Source of the DNA: Thamnidium elegans
Lineage: Eukaryota; Mucoromycota; Mucoromycetes; Mucorales; Mucoraceae
DNA length: 64,000 bases
Direction: 5' to 3'
NCBI GenBank assembly: GCA_025201345.1
Contig: JAIXMG010000002.1
Location: forward strand, 992,001 to 1,056,000
This document shows positions 11,970 through 26,023 of this stretch, one piece after another. The translations under genes were made by a program, and so were the position numbers. Below the pieces are notes generated by a model. The model was not told where the DNA came from, made no database searches, and saw only the letters and a program-made list of their open reading frames with translations. Numbering within the stretch: position 1 is the first letter of the stretch; each line of letters begins with the position of its first letter.

Positions 11970-12364
11970 ATGTGAAGACGTATATTACAAGGGACTTGTA
12001 AGAAAAGAGAAAAAAAAAAGAGCTTCTTTTTTGTCTCTTTTTTTTTTATTAACTCCGAGATACCTTTTTTTTTTACGTCATGCAAATTTGCCCATTGTTT
12101 TTGGGATCCTTTATTATTGTAACCAAAAGTTTATACTGGTGATATCTAGAAAGGCCAATTCATCTGAAAAATCCATGCTTAATTTGTGATTCACTGAATG
12201 CCGGATATCCTATGTGAAAACTAAGTGATAAGTGAATATAAATATATGTATATACATTCGTAAATAGAGCAGTTGCTCATGACTCTAACTAAAACAAAAA
12301 TTATTTATTATGGTTTCGATTGCTTTGGAGAAAATAGGGTTTGGGGTGTCTTTATATCTTCTTT
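11970..12364. other. Intergenic, T-rich
   Basis: Contains several T8-T10 tracts upstream of the acidic gene. No gene seen. Confidence 0.35.
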
Positions 12365-13908
12365 TTATTCGTCACATCGTCGGATGTTCCTTCTAAGCTT
12401 GTCGTTCCTTTCTATGGCCTCGGCTTTAGCGATGACATCGTCTTTAAGCTCAATTAAAAAATTCTGTTTTTAATACGATATGTTAACAATAAAAGAATAC
12501 GTCTGTAAGTGTACTCAAATTGATGTATTTACCTTCCTCTTGAAAATTATATTTAAAGTATTCATTGAATTTTATCCTTCGGAATTATAAGTTCTTCTTT
12601 GACGTCCGCAACAAAAACGCCATCTACAAATCTTAATGCGTATAAATATCCGGAGAAACCTACATGTTATATTATAATAGATATGTTAATATTAATCTTG
12701 TAATTTAATAAATACAAAATTAGTACTACCAACCTAGTCCATAGACAAGACGTACTTAAATACAGTACTATTTCTTCTAATTATACTTTTAAGTATCGAA
12801 GCATTTGTTCGAAGGTTCATATTTTGTTGCTTGTTGTTTAGAGAGAGGGAGAGAGACATTACGTCTCTTCCATTCGTGACATTTTTACCAACCGCCTGCT
12901 TAACTTTATTTTTTTTAAAAAAGTTGTCTGTCTTTTTTTTTTTTTTTTTTTTTTTTTTTTGTTTGGATTACTCTATTGATTATAATATTTTAAAGTAAAA
13001 AAAAAAATGACAAGAAAAAGGAGTGAAAACTTTTGAAAAATGAACAAAAATCTCTCCCGTTTAAAGTTAAGGCTAATCCAGACGTACCTTAGAAGAAATC
13101 TCATACTTTTTTATCGCTATAGAAAGCAGCAGTTAACAGATCAACCTTTCTATCGTAAACATATCTGACAGGAGTCACGAAGGAGGATTCTTTAGGATCG
13201 AGGATACCTTTATTGTTGCTTATTTCGGACTTTGTACATTCGTAATTTAATTCGAAGACATTAATAGAGCTATTTTATTTTTTATTTTGACTTACTTGAC
13301 CATCGTTATTCCAGTATTCTTGAAAACAATGTCCATTATACTGGCAAATTTTTTATAGGCAGTTAGCTCACTGCTATGTTCTCGATTGTTCTTATCGAAA
13401 TCGGGAGCGCTAGTTACATATTCAAAGTTATTAAATATTTCCATCATTTATCTTCTTGAACCTTATATATTTTCTAAAACACGAAGTGCTTTGAATTGGT
13501 CACAAGTAGAGTTTTTAGATAAATATAATTTAATCTTTTTAAGGCATATTTTGCCTAACATGATATCTGTATCATCACTTTTACAAGTAAGTTAGTTTAA
13601 AGAATAGTAGAGATAATTTACTATAAGTAATAGTTTTTTTTTAAAAAAAAAAACAATTGCTTACATATTAACTAAATATTCGCAAAGATCAATATTATCA
13701 TCTGAAAGTTCAGAAAGGTTTTCTGCTTCTTTACTGAGTTTATCAAATTCAACTTCAGAACACAATGACTTTATGTAATCATATGAATCAGGTTAAATAA
13801 GGTTTCTCTATAGTTAATAAGAATATATATATATTAGTCTCAACTAAATCTTATATCATAATTATATGATGGTTACCAAAGTTTCTTCTTGAAATTTTTC
13901 GCATCCAT
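12365..13908 (-). pseudogene. Decayed multi-exon lineage-specific gene
   Basis: Reading the minus strand from an ATG at 13908 (MDAKNFKKKLW) gives coding-like segments separated by intron-like sequence. These are SYDYIKSLCSEVEFDKLSK (about 13790-13670), DIMLGKICLKKIKLYLSK (about 13575-13460), EIFNNFEYVTSAPDFDKN (about 13440-13300), INVFELNYECTKSEISNN and VRYVYDRKVDLLTAAFYSD (about 13275-13101), then YLYALRFVDGVFVADVKEEL (about 12650-12550) and ELKDDVIAKAEAIERNDK ending at a TAA at 12365. Several segments contain in-frame stops, for example after VLENI near 13470 and between the start exon and SYDYIK. The pieces look like one gene that lost function. The family is not named; it resembles uncharacterised Mucorales proteins by general impression only. 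Confidence 0.45.
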
Positions 13909-16426
13909 TTTTATTAAATGCTATATTTCTGTGCTATATTTTTGTAGTAATATATGACAAAAATTATAAGAGTAAATACTATTATGGAACTTACTTTATG
14001 TATCATCTCCTACTTGATAACTAGGCGGATTTTAATAATCCACTATGCCAAATTCAATCCTTTTTTTGTTTTCCTGATGCTTCTTAGATTGTATTCCCAC
14101 ATATAATGGGAAAAATAGTCTATATCCCTAGTTGTACGATTACCGTAAAACGGGATTTCATTTAAAGTCGTGGATAAAGGAGTATTCTCTAATACATGCG
14201 AATCTTTTGTTTATGGAGATGAATACGGAAAAATATTAGTAAAACCCAACATACCGCATCTTCGAAAAAGGAAAATATATTTTATATATGACGCTATGTG
14301 AACAATATTTGAGCACGTTTTACACCATCTACAGAAACCCAATTGATTGCTTGCATTAACACACATACATTTAATCGATTATTTACATGAATTATAGATA
14401 CACTCTCCGCTCACAAAAAAATACCTTTTGCGTATAAGAAAGAATCCCATTCTTATAACAAATATATATTTTAAAAAAAAAAGTGTACTGATCGAAATAC
14501 GTGAATGACCTCTAGAGAAAAATACAATATGTTATTTTTGGTTCTATTCTTAATACTTGTAAATATAGAAAATCAGCCCAGCAAAGAAAAAAAAAAGGGA
14601 ACTACTGCAAGGTGCAGAACATCAAACTTTAAAAGCCTCAGTTAGGAGAAATATAAGATATGATTTACGCCGCAATTTAGCTTTACAGTGAAAAAAATAA
14701 AATAAAGATATGGAGTTCCTAAAAGAATGAAACACCTTTTTTTTTTTTTTTTTTTTTTTTTAATTCACTCCGTATTGTTAAACATGTCAAAGGTAAAGCC
14801 TTTATATATATATATAGTACAAAATACTATCATCCCTTTTTTGTGCACACTCACACACACACACACACACTCTCTCTCTCTCTCTCTCTTTTATTACAAA
14901 ACCAAGAAAAAAAAAAAAAAAAAAAAAAGAGAACCAACATTATGATATGCAATTAAGTGCATCAATTGAAAAATATTTAATCAAGGTACATTTCTATATT
15001 AAGCCTACAAGGCAACACCTATTTGTTTTTTGATAAACACAGGAATAATGAGAATTTTTCATACATATAGTATTGGAAACAGTATTTCGGTGTTAAAAAG
15101 AATAATGATACTAAGCTCCTTTAGATAAAATATAAAGGATAATAATACCCTTTAAAAAAGACGATCATACTGCAGCTCCTTTTTTTTTTTTTTTTTTTTT
15201 TACTTACTACTGTTTGATTTTAAACAAGATATATATAGACATAATGCATTCATTGAGATTACTTTTTTTTTTTTTTTATCACATGAAGGAGGCGTAAACG
15301 TGCGCTTATTGGACAAATGTTAATATTCACAAACAAACAAATGTATATTTTTAAACAAACCAACTTGAAGGAGAAAGTGTTTAGATAAATGGTAAAACAA
15401 GGGGATCTGTTGTCACTGTAATAATGAGGGAAAGAGAGGATGTTAAGGGGGGAATATAATAACTCTAGTTTCTTGCAAGTTAATTTTCAAATGCTTTTTG
15501 AGAGAAAATATACATTTTTATGTATATTTGATCTATATATTTTTAAATTGTTTGTACAACAAGTAATTTTAATTGTATTGAAATGGTGTATTTATATCGT
15601 GTATTACTTGTAACTTACATGTAATACATTTTTGTTTATTTAACAAGAAAAGGGCTTGTTATTGTTTAATCAGTATTAAATAAAGAACAAGTTTTTTTTA
15701 ATATTTTGAAATTAATAATTTTATAAAAAAAAAAAGCTAAACTATAGGGCGGTAAAAAAAAACCCTTCACTTAATGCCCAGTTACACATAAAGAATACAA
15801 AGTCTGTTTGAGTCACCATCTGGTAAATTTAGAATAGGAAATTCCGGGTAGAATAAGAGAAGGGGGAGTAACTTGGGAAAAAGGAGCAATTTAAGTCTTG
15901 TGAATATAGTTACTACTGTAATTGCCCTGAATAAAGATTAGAACGGAAACTTTTTTCTTTTTTATAAAAGTTGCTTCAATAAAAAATATAAAGAATGCGT
16001 GTGCTCTATATAAAATGGGAAAAAAAAGGAAACTATTTCTGTTTGCATGGTAAAGAGTTACATATAAACTTTCCCTCTCATACATTGCATGTACTATTTA
16101 AGGGTACTTTTACATTACATGTTGTATTGTGACAGTAAAAAAAATAAGAAAAAAAAAGGTTTATTATTAATAGGGATAAATGAAAAAAAAAGAAGTGGTA
16201 AATAATCCTAGATGAAAGATTAAATTATCAAAAAGGGTAAAGTAGTAAGTTAGAATATAGATAATATGATTATTGAAAAGATTATTGAGGGGTAGTTAAT
16301 TCTACAGTGCTATAGAATTACGTTGGTATTAAATCTTGTCAATACATTAAGTATATAATAGTTATTAAAAAATTTGAGAAAAGAGGTGTGTAGGATTTTT
16401 GTTTTTTGTTTGTAATAGTGCATAAC
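13909..16426. other. Long AT-rich intergenic region with simple repeats
   Basis: About 2.5 kb without a convincing reading frame. It holds poly(T) runs (14738-14760, 15180-15202), a (CA)n/(CT)n microsatellite and many A/T tracts. No tRNA-like cloverleaf or rRNA similarity was noticed. Confidence 0.4.
14846..14889. repeat. Compound (CA)n(CT)n microsatellite
   Basis: A CA run of about 25 bp passes directly into a CT run of about 20 bp, flanked by poly(A) downstream. Confidence 0.9.
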
Positions 16427-17168
16427 TTAGTTAATACGGCCAAGAGGCAAGGTGAAGTAAGATGACTCCTTGGTCAAGAGACCTGCTAGAGCATTATACC
16501 AAGCAATAAAAGCAGTAACTATACCCAAAGCACCACCAGCAATGTTACAAGTAATAGAGTGGTTGAGCTTACCAGCAGTCAACAAGATGAAAGTGATGAA
16601 TAAAAAGAAGAACAGAGAGATAAGACCAACATTAGAACGATGAGAAGCAATTAACATGATACCAGTAAAGATAGTCCAACCTAACAAGAAATAACCGACA
16701 GACTTATTCATAAGATCAGCGTCTTTCCCATAACTACCAATAATATCGGTACCAGGAATATAAATCATAGCAAAACTTAACCAGAAACCACCATAGGAAG
16801 AGAAGGCAGTAGCACCAAAGGTGTTACCTGTCTTAAATTCCCACATACCAGCCAAAAGCTAATATTAAAAAAAAAATAGATGAGTCGCGAGGTTTTTTAT
16901 TTTTTTTATTTTTTTTTTATAATATTCATATATATATTACCTGAACAAGACCACCATAGAAGATGGCAAGACCAGTAACAACACCGTGAGGTCCATCAGA
17001 TCTAACACCAGCACCAGCGTTGTGAAGAGATAATACAAAAGTGGTCAAAGCGAAACCACAAAGACCTAAAGGTCCAGGGTTAGCGATAGCAGGACCAGCT
17101 ACAACAGGAGGAGGAGAGCTGTGAGTAACTTGGTACTTGGATTCGACATCTTGGTGTTCGGAAGACAT
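16427..17168 (-). CDS. GPR1/FUN34/YaaH (acetate transporter) family membrane protein
   Basis: Exons 17168-16941 and 16858-16427 join in frame to give 219 residues. The family signature [23 protein letters not shown] lies at the start of the first membrane segment (about residue 30). Roughly six hydrophobic segments follow, including [21 protein letters not shown] and [17 protein letters not shown]. Fungal relatives (Ady2/Ato, AcpA) are plasma-membrane acetate/proton symporters or ammonium exporters. The N-terminus (about 25 residues) is hydrophilic and cytosolic-looking. It lies alone between long intergenic stretches, about 30 kb from the malate synthase gene that uses acetate-derived acetyl-CoA. 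Whether it transports acetate or ammonium cannot be told from sequence. Confidence 0.93.
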
Positions 17169-17266
17169 TTTTGTATTACTGGTATTAATTATTAAAGAAG
17201 AGTAAAGAATAAAATATTGGAGAATGGTGAATTTAATGGGGGGTATTTATACTATTTTATTTATTT

Positions 17267-17303
<37 letters not shown>

Positions 17304-19722
17304 GCACACACCTCAAATTTGGGGGAGAATCAAAAACTTTCTCCATTTAGTAAAACTGAAGGGGAAAACTTTACACTTTGCTAAAATTGTAAGTGTGCAC
17401 AACCTTGAAAAAGAGTTTTTTTTGTAACTGAATAGTTTTCCTGTACTTTATAATTCACTCTCCTTGAAATATAAAAAAAAAAAAAAAAAACTCCTTTTTT
17501 TTTTTGGAGATTATTATTGATTTTGCCTATCTTTCTTTTCTTTTTATCTGTTGGGGGGGAATAAGGAAATTTAAAAAAAAAAAGAAAAAAAAAGTTACAA
17601 GGTAGAATTATGCCAAAAACAAAAGCAAGGAAGCAAAACTAGTTTTGTTACATTGTCATTTGATTGGATACAAACTTGGACGGAGGCACTTCCAAATTCG
17701 GTTGCCCTCCCGACCAATTCGGTAAGTATCTGTCCCTCCAATAACTATACGAAATACTTTATGGAACACCAGTCATCTTGCGTGTGAACAGCAAGTAATA
17801 CATGACTTGCGGGGGGAGTTTTTCTTTTTATATACGTGTATATAAAAAGAAAAAAGTATGGGAAAAAACAATACAAACAAGTTTATTAATTGTGATAATA
17901 GTAAGAAAGAAAAAAAAAAAAAGTTTAGAAATGTATTATAAATCAATGCTACGATTTAATCGTAGATAAAATGTCAAGAGTTTGTTGATTTGTATTTTCT
18001 AACCGCGGTATGATTCCCTTGTGTGGTTAAAATAGTAGTTTAAAGGTTTTCCTAATAGAATGGAAACAAAATCTTTCTTTTTGCTGACAATTCCATAAAT
18101 CTATCGTACAACCCTATTATCTCGGTGTTGTGATACTTGAGTCGATCTGCCTCCTCGGATTGATTCTAGTCCGCGTCATATACAGCCTGTGTGGGTAAAA
18201 ATAAATAAAATACCCATCAACTCCACAATTCCCCACACTTTTTTAACCGTTCTTTTTTATTGGGTAGGACAGTCCCGTGGTTTCGAAAATATGTTTACTT
18301 TTTTTTTTTTCATTTACAAAAACTTTGGGATGATTTATTTTACATATCACATTAAAAAGCTAAAAAGATATATATAAAAAAAAAATGAATAAAAGGAAAA
18401 AAGGTTATTACTTTTCATGATAAATTTAGGATTGAGGTGTCACATTTAGACATGACCCAACCGATACAATGTCAGACAATCCGTTAGAATACTACTAACT
18501 ATTCCCGAATTAGTTTGAATTCTTCTTATTGTTAACAAAACTTTAAAGTATATTATATAATCATACCGGCAAGTTTTTTTTTCTTGTAATACATTACTTG
18601 CTAATACATATTCACTTGACAGTATTTGATTATTCTAAAAACCTAAAACTTTTACATATTAAAAAAAAAGCTAGAAAAAGTAATAGAAGTGGTGTATATA
18701 TATATATATTTATGTAGCGCAAGAGCAACATTAAGTATGCGTAATATGTAATATATTTATATATCAAAATGTTATATCATCATTAGTACTTATTAAAACG
18801 TACGGGATCTTATAAACAGCGGCATAATAAAGCTTAATAGGTGCATCTTTCTCTCTCTCTAGAGTGTAAGATATGTTCACGCTGTGGTCCCGAGATATCG
18901 GTAATTATGAAAAAGAATACAGAAACTGAAACATATCGTATTAAGTTAATATATCAAGTATAGACAGGGGAAGTACTATAAAACTTAAAGCGTAGCATTG
19001 GGTACCGGAAATCATGTGTGGGGTTATCCAATAACAACATTTGTATAGGAAATAAGGCAAAAAAGAAGCCAACAATTCTATTCGTTAAATTATTTAATAG
19101 GGGAATATGAATCCCACACCCTTAATAATCTAGAACATATGGTATAGTACGGGTTTTAGATAGTCAACGTGAAGTTAGAAAAAGGGTTTTTTTTATTGTT
19201 AATATCTTTTTTTTTTTTTTAATTTCGCACATTATGTATGTATGTTTAGTTTTTTTTTTTTTTTTTAAGATATCGGACCATTTTTTTTTTCTAAAGAAGA
19301 GAAGGATATAAAAAGATCTTATCACTTGCGTTCTTTCCGGCTTCAAGAGAAATGTGGGGTAAAACAAGTAAAGGTAAAGTAGCACAGAAAAACGTTCTCA
19401 ATTAGTTTTTACTGCTCCGACTCGTTATACGATGTTTTAGTCTGAAAATAAATAAAGACGATTGGGAAGATAAAGTATTTTGTACGACATAAAAATGAGA
19501 TGGTTATTAGGCATTATAAAAAAAAAAAATCATTAGAAAAAAAGTATCATATTACTTGAGCTCAATTGATGCAACAACACTTTAATTGTTTATGCCAGAG
19601 AAGGTGCCCACTCCTCTTGATTTGCATAGTCATTTCACAACTGCTAGAGTTTTCATTTACATATAACCTACCGAGTGATCGGAAACAAGATGCTTTGTTT
19701 CCTTGCGCAACGTCCATACTTT

Positions 19723-19755
<33 letters not shown>

Positions 19756-21371
19756 TGAAATATTGAGAAAGTATAACGAATTGGTTATACTATCTTTAAC
19801 TGTGATAGGTTTTATTTTCAAGGGCTATACTTTTTTTCTTCTTCTTCGAAAGGGACATAATAAGGATAGTAAATCCACATGTCAAGATTGCTAGCTATAG
19901 GCAACTTTTGATTTTTAGTTGATCTGCAGATAAAAAATAACTACTATCAAGTATTTTACTTTATTATTTGCAATTGCTCTGATAAAAGAAAGCTTCGTAT
20001 ATCGATATCATTAAATACTAATATCAAAAAAAAAAATAATCATCGAAAGTTTCTGAGATAAATTTCGTCAGCTTTGTCTGACAGCGCCGCTACTGCTATT
20101 ATTGTTAGAACTAAAGAATTCAATGTCCAATAAAACAATCTATTAGCGGTTTGAATAACGTGGTCATTACCTCACACATATTCCCATTGAGAGAAACTGG
20201 AACTCTTTTTTTTTTTCTTTTTTTTCTGCGCTCTCTTTTTTTTCTCTAACGTCTTAATTGTGTCCGTCACTCTTTCTACTGCCGCGTGACCGCAATGACC
20301 GAGGATTTAACCTTGTTCCACTGTACAACATATCGGAGTACTGAAAAACTAATGGGAAGGTTTTTCTGTACAACTTCACCTTTACTACCCCACATTTTTT
20401 TTGGAACTGATAAGATCCATTTCCATCCTTGTTGAAAATGATCCGATATTTTTTATTTTTATTTTGCAATAAACATATATTGTGTGAAAATTCATAAGAA
20501 GAAAAAGGGTACTTAATATTACTTTATGTTTACTACTTAAAATCCGTGCTTCCTGATTTGTTCCATATCAGTACTGGTTCTTAAAATAAAGAGAGATAGA
20601 GGAAGGTTTTGGGCTTCGTATATTGCTTATTATATAATTTAACGAATAGAATTGTAGACTTTTTTTTTCATATTTCCCATAGACTATACAGATGTAGCTA
20701 TTGGACAACTCCACACATGATTTCGAGCTACCCAGTATCACGCTTGAATTTATATAGTATTTCCCTTGTCTACTCGATATATTATTTTGATAGGGTATTA
20801 TTTAAGTTTTGTATTATTTTTTTTTCCATAATTATCGTCATGTACAATTCCATTATTTTTAAAATGAAAAATATTTTATAACCCCCAGATCTACAAAAAA
20901 AAAAAAAAAAAAGAGAGAGAGAGAGAACGATACACTTGCAAGAGTTTGATTATGCCGGTCTTTAATATAAATTTTAATTGATACTAAATGATGATATGTA
21001 TTACACATTACACAATTGTAAAGGAATAACCAAATATAATGCATATTTAATGTTTCTTTGCACGACGTAAAAGCTACATATATAGAATACAAAAAAAAAC
21101 AAGAAGCACCATTTACATTGCTTAATCTAGCTTTTATCAGTAAAGTTGAATTTTTTTTATTTTTTAGCTTTACTTTTTAGTAACAATCGGTTACTGTCAA
21201 GTGAATACTAAAAAAAAAAAAAAAAAGTTGAAGTGATTCGTGTGCCATAAAAAAAAGGGGGGGGGGCAGGTACATTTGGGGAAAAAGGGTGGGAATCATG
21301 ACATATATTCCCATACAATATGACTGATACAAAACATTTATTAAAGAAAATATATATTGTTATTTAATTAA
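17169..21371. other. Long gene-poor AT-rich region
   Basis: About 4.2 kb with poly(A)/poly(T) tracts (17269-17299, 19724-19742, 20894-20911) and no reading frame with coding character. The part near 17.2-17.8 kb is probably the promoter of the transporter gene; it contains repeated AATTCGG and a CCAAT-like stretch (about 17690-17730), not assigned to a known factor. Confidence 0.4.
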
Positions 21372-21689
21372 CTACCAGACTAAACCACCTTGAAATTCAA
21401 TACAAGCTAAGCCGTTGTTATAAATGTCATAGTTTTGTAAAGCCCATTCACCTTCCTTGTTCATATAAACTTTTTCACCTCGTTCAATTTTACTCATATC
21501 AATACCCGAATTATCGTTCATGGCTTCTTTATTGGATTCCCAGATATTAGCGTGTTCTTGATGACAAGTAAATCCTGGTTTTACGTATACGACTGGAATT
21601 TTTTTTGTCCAAGTAGCAGTACAAATAAATTCAATATCCATCCTATATATATAAAAAAAAAAGGAGGGGAAGGAATCAATATTATAAAC

Positions 21690-21731
<42 letters not shown>

Positions 21732-22950
21732 TTTTACCATGCAACACCTCCTGCCTCTCTATAACCTCTAGGTATTTTCCATGTATCACGGTGAGCCATA
21801 GTAAAATCACCAGCTTGATCAGCAACCTCTAAAATATTCATGGTTGTAGTTTTATTTTTAATATCTGGGTTGTTTCTACTGGTTACAGTAATAGGAGCTG
21901 GTAATTGATAGTTTCCCCAATCTTGTTCTCCGAGAGCACAACTATTGTAAATCACTTGGTCACTTGGAAATGGTTCCAAATTGACAATAGAAGGAGGAAG
22001 ATGATCGTGTCTATAGATGGATGGTTAATAACGAAAGTGTAATAGGGATATACGGTTCATATTACATATTATGATGGTCTTGGTGCTGTACATAGATTAC
22101 ACCTTTTTCAAATACCCGTGATTTAATCGCATTATGGAAATTATGTGACCAAATATCATCTAAATATAACACATTCAATTTAAACATTCACATTCTTTTT
22201 TTTTTATTATTCTTATTATTGTTACCTTGATTTGTACATACAACGAATTCACCTCGTGCAAATCGAATACCGACATTTTTACCTTCAAATTCGTGGAGTG
22301 GTGACTTGCCACGATTAGGGATAATAGTATGTAATGAATTAGGTATAGTTATAATTCTATATCTCAAATAATCCGAACTTCTAAATCGCTACGGTTTTTT
22401 ATAGTTAAAACAGAAAATAAACTCTTTCTTCCCCGTATAATAAAATAAAATAAACTGTTTTACCTACAAAAGCATCAATCATTCTTCTTGTATCATTAGG
22501 TGGATTCCATTCAATAATTAATAATTCAATTCTTTCCCTTGTTTTTTCTGCTAAAATAAATGCAGAATCGATAAAATTTTGAAGACGATGATGTTGACCC
22601 CTTGAAAAAAAAATTTTAACATAAAAAAAAGACCTTTTTTGTTTCTTTTTGTTTCTTTTTTTTTTTTTTTACCCAGCATAATTATCCACACGAGTAACAA
22701 TAATGATTGAAAGGTACTCTGTCGGTTGTTTTCCCGGTTCAAGACAAGTTTCCCATTCTTGTCTTGATATTTCGATTTGTTCAACAGTCGCTGTATTTTC
22801 AATGATATAAGAAGGTACTTTATTATATCTTTCTAATTGATTTTTTCGTTTATGACTTGATAAGTTGAATATAAAATAAAGTGAAGCGAATGTAAATACA
22901 AGTATAACTGGTAAAAGCAATCTCTTGTTGTTAGATGCCAAAAATTTCAT
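21372..22950 (-). CDS. Type II membrane glycosyltransferase-like protein
   Basis: Six exons (22950-22673, 22600-22468, 22388-22226, 22159-22066, 22010-21738, 21642-21372) join in frame to give 403 residues. After a short cytosolic stretch (MKFLASNNKR) there is one membrane anchor (LLLPVILVFTFASLYFIF, about 11-28), as in Golgi type II transferases. The lumenal part starts with YLSIIIVTRVDNYAGGQHHR, then ERIELLIIEWNPP, then FARGEFVVCTNQDDIW, in which the DD is a plausible DxD-like nucleotide-sugar/metal site. Near the C-terminus AGDFTMAHRDTWKIPRGYRE and GGVAWMDIEF resemble the acceptor-side motif of GT2/GT7-type galactosyltransferases. The second exon uses donor TTT|GTAGGT because only this keeps the frame. 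Donor sugar and acceptor are unknown. Confidence 0.75.
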
Positions 22951-23822
22951 TTCGCAAAAAAAAAAAACTGATGGTAAAAATTAAAAAAGAAAATAAGGAG
23001 TATTATGAATCTACTATACAGTAATCGAAAGGCCCTTTACTTTAGTCCGGTCTAATTGGATCCCAGTCTTCCTTATAAACGCACAAACAGTGACTGGGGA
23101 GATATCATCTCCTGAAGCGTTTCATACAACTCTTTTTTTTTCTTAAAAAAACATGTCGTTGTTATTTCGTGTTACATTTAAGCCAAACACATAACCTGTC
23201 TTGATTATGACAGGTACCAATTTAATTTTTTTAAAAGAAAAAAAAAAGAAAAAAAAATACCTCATATATTTTATTTTGTTGTTGTTGTTGTTGTTGTTGT
23301 GTCGTTTTGTATATAAGATATAGGCTGTTACGTATATTTAGAATTATCGTCAAAATCTTGTTACATCAATATAAAAAACCTTACATGAATAACAATGCAA
23401 ACTGTTTAAGACGGCGATCTAAAATACTTGTATCACATATTATTATTTTTTTGCAGTAAAGACATCATGTTAGGCCAATAAAAAGTATACATGTCTATTT
23501 ACATGAATAGAAAGTTGGTTTTTGTAAGATATACACTTTGGCTTAAGAAGCACATTAACTGCGTCCGTAAGGTCCCCCCTTTTTTTTGCATTTCTGTTTT
23601 TATTTTATACATACATAAAACCAGCCCTTAAAAAAATAAAAAAATTGGGGCAGCGGAGGGAGTAATTGTCTTTGTTTACTGTTACTAGTAGTTTGTATAT
23701 CTTACTAGCTTCCTTTATAAATAACCCAAGTATATATATTATGTCCGAATATTATTGTTATTATGCTTCTTTCACATGGGACATGTAGGTACATATAGGC
23801 TTTTCTACAAGTGAAACGCTAC

Positions 23823-23861
<39 letters not shown>

Positions 23862-24280
23862 CACGTGCATTACATATGGTAATTAGCTCATAAGGTTTTT
23901 TTAAGGCTGGTAAAACTATCCAACGGTGCCTTTGTTAAATAATTAGACTTTTTTGTAACAAACATTTTGGTCGTTCTATCTGTAATAAAGTTAATGAGAG
24001 GGACCATGATTGTTTGAATGCTTAAGTGATCTACCTAAACGTCATGTAACTTGCTATTTTTCAATCTCGTCTATCTACCTCCAGGTATGAAATAAGTTGG
24101 AACAGCAAGTAATAGTTATGAATCACGATGATTAAATAGGTACAAAAGTTTCTTTTATATAATATGGTATATCTTTCAACGAGGAGTTTTCCTATGATAC
24201 GGTAGCCTTGACCGTGTAAATTGACTCCATATCAAGGTTTTTCCGGAGCGAAAATTGCTAAATGATACCAGACCTGTACA

Positions 24281-24311
<31 letters not shown>

Positions 24312-25173
24312 GCAAAATAATGTCTTTGTAATAGACTGCTAATCCTGGCGTCAATATCTACGAGTGTCTACAAGACTTGGATGGAATAAGGGGTAGCAGC
24401 TAGACTGAATCATATTTTTTCTAGGAAAAAAAAAAAAAAAAAAAAAAAGAGATTTACTAGCTCTTCAAATATAAACAATATATTAGTCGTGAACTAAATA
24501 TTCGCTGATTTACATTGTTTATATTAGGGGTTATCGCAAGACCTATTTAAATTCATTTACGACATGGAAAAGGCCAATGAAAAAATGATTCTTAAAATTG
24601 CGCCTGGGATACAGTATTCCTGTTGGAGCTAAAAAAGAGACCGAGTTTCAATATGAACAAGACGTATCACTCAAAACGCTTGCAATATCTAGTTTCAGGT
24701 TTATTTCGACCAACGGATGTTTTAGGATTATACAATGTATAGCGCTATTATTTATGCATGCTAGCAGATCGTCGCTTTTTTGTTGTTACGTAATGTTGCT
24801 ACCCAAATCAACAACAGAAAGGAAAAATGAAATAGTAAATGACTCAATATTCCGTGTTTTATAGTTTGGGTATCATATATATATATTTATTATTATTATT
24901 AGATAATATAGTGTGGTATATAATCACATTTAAACTATCAACAAACACACACATACTCTTGGCAAATTATGCAAATAATCTGCTATAAAAAAAAGTCTCA
25001 ACATGTCTGCATAATAAAAACGAAAAAAGAGGCCCTGTTTTTTTTCCAGCAGTTATAATTAACATTTTTGTGTCATCAGGGCAACGCTCTTTTTTTTTTT
25101 TAAACGGCGAACATGGCCACGTATTCGTCAAGTTTTTATTTTATTTTTCTCTTAAAGCAAACTACAAAAGAAA
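22951..25173. other. AT-rich intergenic region
   Basis: About 2.2 kb with a (TTG)n repeat (23277-23300), a T tract of more than 30 nt (23826-23858) and poly(A) runs (24426-24448). No coding-like frame; a short frame at 24.6-24.9 kb has no supporting features. Confidence 0.4.
23826..23858. repeat. Long poly(T) tract
   Basis: An uninterrupted T run of over 30 nt, one of the longest of many in this window. Confidence 0.9.
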
Positions 25174-26023
25174 ATGTCTAGTTACTTTGGTAAAAAAAAA
25201 AAAAAAAAAAAAACCTTTTTAAAAAAAAAGAAAAACTTAATATACGTATACTAACGTTAAAAAAAGACGAACTTGGAATTAACAATTCTAGCAGTAATAA
25301 AAAAAAGACTTACGATGTTGATCTCGATGCTTTTATGAATCCTAGTTCAGGATCAGTTCAAGATACATTTGGCGATACAACGACTAATGTACAGCAGTTA
25401 ATACAAGCAGCCAAGTAAGCTTCTTGTTTTATTTTTTTTTGTAAATGACAGTAATGTGGCTAATATTTGATGATTAAGTTTTTTTGGACAATTCCGAGAA
25501 CAAATGCAAGCAGGAGGAGATGCTGATCAAGAACAGTTTTTAGATAACCTAGTTTCCCAATTATTGGAAGAGTCTCAGAGTAACGCTAAAGGACCACCAC
25601 CTGCCTCAAAAAGATTTATTGATACTTTGCCAACGGTCAAAACAAATATGCTAGACAGGTACGTTTTTTTTTTTTTTTTTTTTTACTACAGGCACAAAAA
25701 AAAGACAGTAGTAAACTGACAAAAAAAAAAAAAAAAAAATAGTGATGAAAGTTGTATTATCTGTAAAGATAATTTAAAAGCTAGTGAGAGTACTGTAACA
25801 CGGATGCCATGGTATTTATTATTGTTATTGTTTTTTTTTACAAGTGTTTCAAGTATAAATAACATGGTCTCTTTTTTTTAGTGGACATTACTTTGATCGC
25901 GAATGTATTGTGCCTTGGTTAGAATTACATCATACATGTCCAATGTGTCGTTTTGAGGTAGAGACAGAAAAGACTGTACAGGATGAAGAAGAAGAAGAGC
26001 AACGTGGGTGGATGTATGGATAG
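25174..26023 (+). CDS. RING-H2 E3 ubiquitin ligase, RNF115/126-like C-terminus
   Basis: Five exons (25174-25189, 25267-25414, 25479-25658, 25743-25811, 25882-26023) join in frame to give 184 residues starting MSSYFDELGINN. The C-terminal RING-H2 finger reads CIICKDNLKASES, then MPCGHYFDRECIVPWLELHH, then TCPMCR, with the full set of Cys/His ligands; the fifth intron boundary falls inside the C-G-H motif. A short acidic tail (DEEEEEQRGWMYG) follows. The region before the finger (FFGQFREQMQAGG, FLDNLVSQLLEES) is amphipathic and glycine-containing, as in BCA2/RNF126-type ligases. It presumably transfers ubiquitin from an E2 to an unknown substrate. No N-terminal zinc finger is present, so the protein is shorter than animal RNF126. 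Confidence 0.88.

Noticed and set aside
20254..20469. Minus-strand frame ending SLRSRGSRKSDGHN
   Set aside because: Short, no homologous family recognised, no splice context; the neighbourhood lacks coding character.
24598..24864. 88-residue plus-strand frame in a long intergenic region
   Set aside because: No domain, biased composition or splice signals; consistent with a chance frame.
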